Below are positions 21,501 through 22,982 of a stretch of DNA of 22,982 bases, one piece after another (within the stretch, counting starts at the first letter, position 1; every line of letters starts with the position of its first letter). The stretch lies in NCBI GenBank assembly GCA_019648995.1, contig BLXT01004061.1, forward strand, positions 1,090,712 through 1,113,693. Reading direction: 5' to 3'. The stretch comes from Plakobranchus ocellatus. Its lineage: Eukaryota > Mollusca > Gastropoda > Plakobranchidae. The position numbers were made by a program, and so were the translations under genes. The notes beneath the pieces are model-generated. The model made no database searches, was not told where the DNA came from, and saw nothing but the letters and a program-made list of their open reading frames with translations.

Positions 21501-22818
21501 GATGACAAAAAAAATCTCTTATCTGTCTCAAACGTTAAATGATAATTTTAACATCATAGCTCTCACCTTGTGCAATTCTTCCTAACAAACAGTGTTTTTT
21601 CAGTTTCCTCATGAAAAATAACCATGCAAAAATATGCAACCATTAGGACCATCAGTCATATAGTTAATTAGAAACTACTGCAACCAGCACGAGCATAGAC
21701 AAACAATGAGAACATCTTACTTGATCGCTGTATTAGAGTCTTGTTTGAGTTCATTGAAGAAAGCACTCTTGAACTGATGCCTCACAAAAAGCAACTGATA
21801 TGAAAGATAAATCAGTGAATATATCACATGTAAAGGCAAAAAGAAAAACAAAAAACAAAACAAAAAAAAATTTTTTCACAAAGTTTGCTTTTGCCTTGAT
21901 TTGCACCATTTCCTTTTTATAAAACATGAAAACCTCAATATTTTAGCACAGAATAAGAGTACCCGTAACTAAGCTCAATAATGCACTTTCTGGATGTATC
22001 AATGATTTAATATATTCAAAATGAAACTTCTTTGACTCATTTGGACCTGTCTTGTGACTATTACTCTGATACGATAAGTCTTTTAAAATCTGATCTTTCT
22101 TTTTTTCAAAGAAAACCATCATGACCAGTGGTAAGTCTAAATTTGATGTGAGTATTTGAAAAAAAAAGAATATGGGGGAAAGGGGACAGGGGAAAGAAAA
22201 AAAGAAGAAATTTTCATTCATAAAATCTTGCATATCTTAAACAATGATCACATAAAATTCATCACTTATAAGGAATGAGTGCATAATAGAAAGCACAAGA
22301 GTTTCATTGTGCATCTAACCTCTAGAATTCTTCACAAATTTATGCATAGAAATTTTCAATTTCTTATTTTTGCTTTAAAAAGTAATGACGTATGACACAA
22401 TGACCAAAGGCAATTCTTCAGTCTTAATTTCCTTTTGGGTAACAATAACAAAAAAACCTAAGAAATGCTGGCAAGAATTGCAGCTCTCTCTGACACAGCC
22501 TGAAAATACAATCTCTGAGATTTGCAATGATGACAATCATTAAGAGATACACACCTTTGAACTTGACTTAAAAAGCATTTTATCAAAGCAAAACCCAATT
22601 TTCTAGATTTGTTTTTTTCTTAAAAGTTTTATTTGTAACATCCAAATGATTTATACTGGTCTCAAGATACTATTATTTCTTATTTATAATGCAAAGAATG
22701 CTAAGCTTGGAGCCTCACCTGGTGTGTGGTTTTGTTTAAGAAATCTTTGTGTGACTTCACTTTTCTTGCTTCCTGGTGATAGTAGGCCTGAGCTTGCTCA
22801 TAGAAGGCATTTTCCAGT
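3489..22818 (-). CDS. TRAPPC11: TRAPPC11 (foie gras), 27 spliced exons, 5' partial
   Basis: The joined exons give 947 residues plus a stop and align end to end with vertebrate TRAPPC11 as I remember it. Matching landmarks include [84 protein letters not shown] and DNFMFSG. The family protein is a TRAPPIII tethering subunit at the ER-Golgi interface, needed for secretory traffic and autophagy. Residues about 70-345 here cover the foie-gras alpha-solenoid; the C-terminal part is the gryzun-type beta-sandwich region. About 190 N-terminal residues, the start codon and the promoter lie beyond 22982. Every junction is GT-AG and frame-consistent, with no frameshift or internal stop, so the gene looks functional. 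The exon coordinates come from reading splice sites by eye plus homology, without transcripts. Confidence 0.97.
3516..3886 (-). other. Terminal intron 26-27 (371 nt)
   Basis: The donor is GTGGGT and the acceptor is TGTTTCTTTTTCAG with a good polypyrimidine tract. The exon 26 frame reads on for 37 residues ([20 protein letters not shown]...) before TGA, so a retained-intron transcript would still make a protein with a different tail. No other element is seen. Confidence 0.75.
3887..4054 (-). CDS. TRAPPC11: TRAPPC11 window exon 26
   Basis: This exon of 56 whole codons ([20 protein letters not shown], then [18 protein letters not shown], ...LPTHIFIR) matches the family [37 protein letters not shown]...IPTSIFVK. 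It ends in phase 0 at donor GTGGGT. The frame stays open for 37 more codons into the intron (stop at 3773-3775). I prefer splicing because the next exon restores the conserved K/R-P-x-G-K/R ending. Confidence 0.93.
4055..6168 (-). other. Intron 25-26 (2,114 nt), repeat-rich
   Basis: The longest intron in the window. The stretch 4500-5320 is clearly less AT-rich than its surroundings and contains two diverged copies of a roughly 341-bp unit (see repeat entry). Near-palindromes lie at 5427-5443 and 5511-5527. A 10-bp tandem TATCTAATGA lies near 5690-5709, and a C run near 5317-5325. Short open frames on both strands here show no protein motif. Confidence 0.65.
4500..5170. repeat. Diverged tandem duplication, about 341 bp period
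   Basis: CTCCCTTATACTACCACAC at 4626-4644 recurs as CTCTCTTATACTTCCACAC at 4967-4985, 341 bp later. GTGACCTTCTTGTGTAG near 4507 aligns loosely with the CCTTCCTTCTTTGTAATC region near 4860. GTGTAATGGTAGATCTAAAC at 4791 recurs as GTGAATGGTAGATTAGAAAT at 5081. The shorter spacing at the last pair (290 bp) implies an indel of about 50 bp. Both copies also share C/T-rich runs. Outer boundaries are uncertain. It may be part of a mobile element. Confidence 0.45.
6169..6397 (-). CDS. TRAPPC11: TRAPPC11 window exon 25
   Basis: This is the largest exon in the window (229 nt, about residues 807-883). It contains [46 protein letters not shown] and [10 protein letters not shown]. These match the family C-terminal segment [41 protein letters not shown] in order and spacing. 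One base completes Arg at the start; it ends in phase 0 at donor GTGTGT. Confidence 0.98.
6859..6964 (-). CDS. TRAPPC11: TRAPPC11 window exon 24
   Basis: This exon encodes [20 protein letters not shown]... to ...GTYTLEWK plus AG of Arg. It matches the family ..GESASECFCLQCPS....TGHYIISWKR. It starts with two bases completing Val after TAACAG. The donor GTTACC is weak, but the Arg codon continues correctly in exon 25. The following intron (6398-6858, 461 nt) holds nothing notable. Confidence 0.94.
7377..7428 (-). CDS. TRAPPC11: TRAPPC11 window exon 23 (52 nt)
   Basis: This small exon encodes [17 protein letters not shown] plus one base of a Val codon, aligned to the weakly conserved family segment ..[20 protein letters not shown]. 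Acceptor AACTCAG, donor GTAAAG. It is required by the phases of exons 22 and 24. The following intron (6965-7376, 412 nt) holds nothing notable. Confidence 0.9.
8110..8217 (-). CDS. TRAPPC11: TRAPPC11 window exon 22
   Basis: This exon of 36 whole codons ([20 protein letters not shown]... to ...KNSSLHL) matches the family [25 protein letters not shown]...SELQL. Both ends are phase 0; the acceptor ends TTCCAG and the donor is GTAAGA. The following intron (7429-8109, 681 nt) is plain AT-rich sequence with a slightly less AT-rich patch at 7660-7760. Confidence 0.96.
8637..8762 (-). CDS. TRAPPC11: TRAPPC11 window exon 21
   Basis: This exon of 42 whole codons ([20 protein letters not shown]... to ...[12 protein letters not shown]) matches the family [20 protein letters not shown]....ETVFPFDVAVKF. 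The CxC pair and PFDV are conserved landmarks. Donor GTATGA. The following intron (8218-8636, 419 nt) holds nothing notable. Confidence 0.96.
9062..9121 (-). CDS. TRAPPC11: TRAPPC11 window exon 20 (60 nt)
   Basis: This exon of exactly 20 codons, [20 protein letters not shown], matches the family [20 protein letters not shown]. Both ends are phase 0, with acceptor CCACAG and consensus donor GTAAGT. The intron after it (8763-9061, 299 nt) is plain. Confidence 0.94.
9471..9562 (-). CDS. TRAPPC11: TRAPPC11 window exon 19
   Basis: This exon encodes about residues 626-656 ([20 protein letters not shown]... to ...GSLKKGQK), aligned to the family [32 protein letters not shown]. It starts with two bases completing Thr after CTACAG and ends in phase 0 at GTAACT. 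The following intron (9122-9470, 349 nt) has A and T runs only. Confidence 0.92.
9563..10676 (-). other. Intron 18-19 (1,114 nt)
   Basis: AT-rich intron. A hairpin with perfect 8-bp arms (9674-9681 and 9703-9710, AGAGCCTA/TAGGCTCT) overlaps a minus-strand tRNA-A-box-like GAGCCTAGTGGAT. A 14-base T run lies at 10293-10306. The remainder shows no recognisable element. Confidence 0.6.
10677..10723 (-). CDS. TRAPPC11: TRAPPC11 window exon 18 (47 nt)
   Basis: This small exon encodes [16 protein letters not shown], matching the family KLTAGLKPGQDANLT stretch. One base completes Lys at the start, one base of Thr is left at the end, and the donor is consensus GTAAGT. The phases of exons 17 and 19 require it. 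Confidence 0.92.
11027..11152 (-). CDS. TRAPPC11: TRAPPC11 window exon 17
   Basis: This exon encodes about residues 568-609 ([20 protein letters not shown]... to ...ADIHNV), aligned to the family [25 protein letters not shown].VTV....T.IRDVK. HEPP..NE is the landmark of this C-terminal immunoglobulin-like segment. It begins with one base completing Lys and ends with AA of another Lys at GTAAGA. The following intron (10724-11026, 303 nt) holds nothing notable. Confidence 0.96.
11147..11331 (-). repeat. 16-nt direct repeat spanning the exon 17 acceptor
   Basis: The minus-strand string TGTTTTCTAGAATTAT occurs exactly at 11147-11162 (the exon 17 acceptor and its first six bases) and at 11316-11331, 169 bp away, where it forms the acceptor of the candidate microexon. 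Confidence 0.85.
11153..11910 (-). other. Intron 16-17 (758 nt) with candidate microexon
   Basis: AT-rich intron containing the candidate cassette microexon 11289-11321 and the 16-nt direct repeat shared with the exon 17 acceptor. The part 11332-11880 has no recognisable element; a slightly less AT-rich patch lies at 11640-11720. Confidence 0.7.
11289..11321 (-). CDS. TRAPPC11: Candidate 33-nt cassette microexon of TRAPPC11
   Basis: On the minus strand, a TGTTTTCTAG acceptor precedes 33 bases with no stop in the gene's frame, followed by a perfect GTGAGT donor. Entry and exit phases match both neighbours: AA from exon 16 plus A gives Lys, then [10 protein letters not shown], and CA plus the A of exon 17 gives Gln. 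Inclusion would add 11 residues in frame in the linker before HEPP. The acceptor and first six exonic bases are an exact copy of those of exon 17. Vertebrate TRAPPC11 as I recall it has no matching insertion, so this would be an alternative, lineage-specific exon or an unused duplicate. Confidence 0.4.
11911..12089 (-). CDS. TRAPPC11: TRAPPC11 window exon 16
   Basis: This exon encodes about residues 509-567: [23 protein letters not shown], then a Pro-rich linker ([14 protein letters not shown]). The family carries ITSVDLALGNETGRC..LNWQGGGGD at the same place, and the Gly run is a distinctive landmark. It starts in phase 0 after ATTCAG and ends with AA of a Lys codon at GTAAGT. Confidence 0.96.
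12694..12855 (-). CDS. TRAPPC11: TRAPPC11 window exon 15
   Basis: This exon of exactly 54 codons (about residues 455-508) starts KYNPHC and contains [17 protein letters not shown] and SEDVGEQLE. It matches the family pattern QEYNQFC... L.PGKTRKLLFKF....EDVGKKIE of the beta-sandwich region. Both ends are phase 0. The donor GTTTTT is weak. The middle ([17 protein letters not shown]) is a variable loop. The following intron (12090-12693, 604 nt) shows nothing notable. Confidence 0.95.
12856..13788 (-). other. Intron 14-15 (933 nt)
   Basis: AT-rich intron with no recognisable element. A 67-codon minus-strand open frame at 13176-13379 shows no motif and is taken as chance. Short T runs occur near 13094 and 13529. 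Confidence 0.75.
13789..13846 (-). CDS. TRAPPC11: TRAPPC11 window exon 14 (58 nt)
   Basis: This exon encodes [20 protein letters not shown], matching the family DCPHPIRFSKLCVSFNNQ. It opens with one base completing Arg after TTTTCAG and ends in phase 0. The donor GTTGGC is poor (T at +3), but homology runs straight across the junction into Y-N of exon 15, so I trust it. Confidence 0.92.
14284..14356 (-). CDS. TRAPPC11: TRAPPC11 window exon 13
   Basis: This exon encodes about residues 411-434 ([20 protein letters not shown] then EVCL), aligned to the family QCKAKF....V.V.FDIYL segment, the first beta-sandwich strands after the solenoid. It has two bases of split codon at the start and two at the end (AG of Arg). 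The donor is GTAAGT. The following intron (13847-14283, 437 nt) has a 16-base A run at 13915-13930 and nothing else. Confidence 0.92.
14357..14910 (-). other. Intron 12-13 (554 nt) with SINE-like segment
   Basis: 14640-14765 is less AT-rich than its surroundings. Read on the minus strand, it has an A-box-like GTGGCTAGGCTATGC (14732-14746) followed by a B-box-like GGTTCAAGCCC (14683-14693). The rest is AT-rich with A runs near 14540 and 14772-14791. A short palindrome sits near 14578-14594. Confidence 0.5.
14640..14765 (-). mobile_element. tRNA-derived SINE-like remnant
   Basis: On the minus strand, an A-box-like GTGGCTAGGCTATGC at 14732-14746 precedes a B-box-like GGTTCAAGCCC at 14683-14693. 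Their starts are 53 nt apart, as in tRNAs with a long variable arm. The sequence between includes TTTGAAATCTGGAAAG, plausible as a decayed anticodon stem and loop. It does not fold into a clean tRNA, so a tRNA-derived SINE fragment is the better call. No target duplication or 3' tail was identified. Confidence 0.35.
14911..15037 (-). CDS. TRAPPC11: TRAPPC11 window exon 12
   Basis: This exon encodes about residues 369-410 ([20 protein letters not shown]... to ...LEMHGLIPF). It matches the family's PDPEPDC...A..LWA and the ...DFVPF segment following the foie-gras domain. It starts in phase 0 after CATTCAG and ends one base into an Ile codon at donor GTGAGT. Confidence 0.95.
15192..15749 (+). 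mobile_element. piggyBac-like non-autonomous element with TTAA target duplications
   Basis: TTAA lies at both borders (15192-15195 and 15746-15749). Just inside, the left end reads CCCGTAACGGACTGATCAGG and the reverse complement of the right end reads CCCCCATGGGACTTATCTGG, matching at 14 of 20 positions, including CCC, GGACT and ATC. TTAA duplication with CCC-starting inverted ends is typical of the piggyBac superfamily. The 550-bp interior has a 21-base A run (15232-15252) and a 65-codon ORF whose acidic Ser-rich stretch is like a piggyBac transposase N-terminus. No DDD catalytic domain is present, so the copy is internally deleted and immobile unless mobilised in trans. It is inserted in TRAPPC11 intron 11-12, in opposite orientation to the gene if the ORF direction is taken as sense. 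Confidence 0.65.
15425..15622 (+). pseudogene. Truncated transposase N-terminus-like ORF (65 codons)
   Basis: This is the first ATG in the piggyBac-like element and gives MASNRSLF... followed by the acidic stretch [16 protein letters not shown]. piggyBac-type transposases often start with a short, acidic, DSDSD-rich disordered region. From about residue 44 the frame turns wholly hydrophobic ([20 protein letters not shown]) because the DNA is a degenerate triplet repeat (GTT/ATC/GCT). This could be mistaken for a tail anchor, but is more likely a repeat expansion after an internal deletion. There is no catalytic domain. It could instead be a chance ORF. Confidence 0.45.
16071..16140 (-). CDS. 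TRAPPC11: TRAPPC11 window exon 11 (70 nt)
   Basis: This small exon is easy to miss. Read after the CG left by exon 10 it gives [24 protein letters not shown], matching the family segment ..KDDQKSRIEKNLINVLMNE. It begins after TTAGCAG with one base of split codon and ends in phase 0 at consensus donor GTAAGT. The phases of both neighbours require it. Confidence 0.93.
16141..17320 (-). other. Intron 10-11 (1,180 nt)
   Basis: The part 16570-16990 is less AT-rich than the rest and probably includes inserted repeat material. It holds a plus-strand tRNA-type A-box match (16864-16874), a 12-base T run (16894-16905) and a 99-codon plus-strand open frame (16634-16933) with no recognisable domain. The remainder is ordinary AT-rich intron with A runs near 17195 and 17223. 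Confidence 0.5.
17321..17464 (-). CDS. TRAPPC11: TRAPPC11 window exon 10
   Basis: This exon encodes about residues 297-344 ([20 protein letters not shown]... to ...CMELIG). The family landmark is the D-Y-R-x-E-x-W-W-x-L-L-T-S stretch near the end of the foie-gras domain. The exon starts with one base completing an Ile codon, and ends with CG of an Arg codon at donor GTGTAT, which is weaker than most donors here. Confidence 0.96.
17465..18142 (-). other. Intron 9-10 (678 nt)
   Basis: Mostly AT-rich intron. The stretch 17780-18030 is less AT-rich than its surroundings and includes, on the plus strand near 17970-18000, a CACCGACTGGATGTTAAAT string that resembles the 3' tails of some invertebrate retroposons. 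Opposing short open frames cross it, but neither shows a family motif. Confidence 0.5.
18143..18197 (-). CDS. TRAPPC11: TRAPPC11 window exon 9
   Basis: This short 55-nt exon encodes [18 protein letters not shown] with split codons at both ends (two bases in, two bases out). It corresponds to the family segment [18 protein letters not shown]. The acceptor ends CCACAG and the donor is GTAAGT. Confidence 0.95.
18650..18728 (-). CDS. TRAPPC11: TRAPPC11 window exon 8
   Basis: This exon encodes about residues 253-278 ([20 protein letters not shown] then RMKRFL), matching the family pattern ITLLSNAVAQFKKYK.PRMK. It starts in phase 0 after TTTCAG and ends one base into a Met codon at donor GTGAGT. 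The following intron (18198-18649, 452 nt) is plain AT-rich sequence. Confidence 0.96.
19130..19209 (-). CDS. TRAPPC11: TRAPPC11 window exon 7
   Basis: This exon encodes about residues 226-252 ([20 protein letters not shown] then ERQLDHS), matching the family segment ..EKVGILAIQLKER. Its first two bases complete the Ser codon; it ends in phase 0 at a consensus donor, GTAAGT. The following intron (18729-19129, 401 nt) contains a 9-bp stem hairpin at 18833-18853. Confidence 0.95.
19631..19760 (-). CDS. TRAPPC11: TRAPPC11 window exon 6
   Basis: This exon encodes about residues 183-225 ([20 protein letters not shown] then YGQRKWRQ). FYGQR.WRQ is a family landmark; the residues before it are poorly conserved and Glu-rich. 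It starts in phase 0 after CTATCAG and ends with the first base of a Ser codon at donor GTAAGC. The following intron (19210-19630, 421 nt) holds nothing notable. Confidence 0.95.
20012..20153 (-). CDS. TRAPPC11: TRAPPC11 window exon 5
   Basis: This exon encodes about residues 136-182. It carries [30 protein letters not shown] and FRKQL, among the best-conserved stretches of the foie-gras domain. The first base completes the Gln codon begun in exon 4, and the exon ends in phase 0 at donor GTAAGG. The following intron (19761-20011, 251 nt) includes a 14-base T run at 19852-19865. Confidence 0.97.
20154..20740 (-). other. Intron 4-5 (587 nt) with long open frame
   Basis: The longest open frame in the window (154 codons, minus, 20104-20568) lies mostly here and runs on out of frame over exon 5. 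Within it a roughly 45-bp segment is repeated (about 20223-20264 and 20286-20331). A GTAAAC donor-like site follows the more complex upstream part, at 20278-20283. A 16-nt repeat shared with 15877-15892 lies at 20655-20670. Nothing identifies a gene product. Confidence 0.6.
20741..20874 (-). CDS. TRAPPC11: TRAPPC11 window exon 4
   Basis: This exon encodes about residues 91-135 ([20 protein letters not shown]... to ...HSAWMSKQ) of the foie-gras alpha-solenoid. It begins in phase 0 after CAACAG and ends with CA of a Gln codon at donor GTAAGA. Vertebrate counterparts share the [11 protein letters not shown] and ELSFEH.AWMSKQ stretches. Confidence 0.97.
21317..21413 (-). CDS. TRAPPC11: TRAPPC11 window exon 3
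   Basis: This exon encodes about residues 58-90, including [15 protein letters not shown], the start of the foie-gras domain in this family. Its first base completes the split Lys codon; it ends in phase 0 at donor GTATGA. The following intron (20875-21316, 442 nt) holds only A-rich low-complexity sequence, for example around 21080-21094. Confidence 0.96.
21721..21794 (-). CDS. TRAPPC11: TRAPPC11 window exon 2
   Basis: This exon encodes about residues 34-57 ([18 protein letters not shown]...), almost identical to the family motif [18 protein letters not shown]. It starts in phase 0 after TATCAG, and ends with two bases of a Lys codon at donor GTAAGA. The following intron (21414-21720, 307 nt) shows nothing notable. 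Confidence 0.96.
21795..22718 (-). other. Intron 1-2 (924 nt)
   Basis: This AT-rich intron lies between window exons 1 and 2. A minus-strand frame of 96 codons (21943-22233) is open, with a charged middle section and F/I-rich ends. It has no family motif I recognise and I do not call it a gene. A-rich patches lie near 21841-21872. I see no convincing mobile element. Confidence 0.7.
22719..22818 (-). CDS. TRAPPC11: TRAPPC11 window exon 1
   Basis: This exon encodes window residues 1-33 ([20 protein letters not shown]... to ...NKTTHQ), just before the foie-gras domain. It begins with the last base of a split codon (phase 2) after an acceptor ending TTTAAG, and ends at donor GTGAGG. Vertebrate TRAPPC11 has the same LENAFYE and [11 protein letters not shown] landmarks. 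Sequence to its right (22819-22982) is intron containing a 16-base A run at 22893-22908. Confidence 0.95.
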
Positions 22819-22982
22819 CTTAAATATAAATGCAAGAATCAGCTCAGTATTGAGTGCCAATATTGCTTTAAGGCACTAAATCAAGGGAAATTAAAAAAAA
22901 AAAAAAAAGAAAAAAAAAGAAGGAAAGTGGGAGGATAAAGCTCAATTTTTATGACCATCAAAATATATCCTCTTTATGACTT

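Noticed and set aside
21943..22233. Minus-strand 96-codon frame in intron 1-2
   Set aside because: The middle is hydrophilic and looks somewhat protein-like, but it lacks known motifs and is not needed by exon phases; kept only as a note on the intron.
1..22982. CRISPR arrays, operons, bacterial promoters, phage or toxin systems
   Set aside because: The window is eukaryotic with GT-AG introns throughout; no such structure was seen.

Overview
This is an intron-rich, AT-rich animal nuclear sequence. It holds most of one recognisable protein gene: TRAPPC11 (trafficking protein particle complex subunit 11, the 'foie gras' protein), on the minus strand. I traced 27 coding exons from 22818 down to a stop codon at 3489-3491. 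They encode the last 947 residues (family length about 1,130), and every exon-exon junction keeps the reading frame. The 5' exons, for about 190 N-terminal residues, and the promoter lie beyond the right-hand end. Long A/T runs, simple repeats and mobile-element remnants fit an invertebrate such as a mollusc or another lophotrochozoan, but the sequence does not prove this.

Layout. 1-2580 is intergenic and appears non-coding; it has a degenerate 28-bp minisatellite (837-1157), a 9-bp hairpin (465-502) and pyrimidine- or purine-rich tracts. 2580-3488 is the inferred TRAPPC11 3' UTR, ending at two close AATAAA signals. 3489-22818 is the coding part, with exons of 27-229 nt and introns of about 250-2,110 nt. 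22819-22982 is part of the next intron upstream.

Protein. The window exons carry the foie-gras (alpha-solenoid) region in about residues 70-345, a linker with a Gly-rich loop, and the gryzun-type beta-sandwich region to the C-terminus. The protein is a subunit of the TRAPPIII tethering complex, acting in ER-to-Golgi traffic and autophagy. No second gene is supported and there is no operon.

Most notable items. (1) An unannotated, phase-compatible 33-nt candidate microexon at 11289-11321, whose acceptor is an exact 16-nt copy of the acceptor of the next exon. (2) A 550-bp piggyBac-like non-autonomous element (15196-15745), flanked by TTAA and carrying a short acidic ORF. (3) A tiny terminal exon coding for 8 residues, with a retained-intron alternative C-terminus. 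(4) Several tRNA-promoter-like SINE remnants and a diverged 341-bp tandem duplication in introns. I found no wholly new multi-gene system; the interest lies in splicing and mobile-element remnants.
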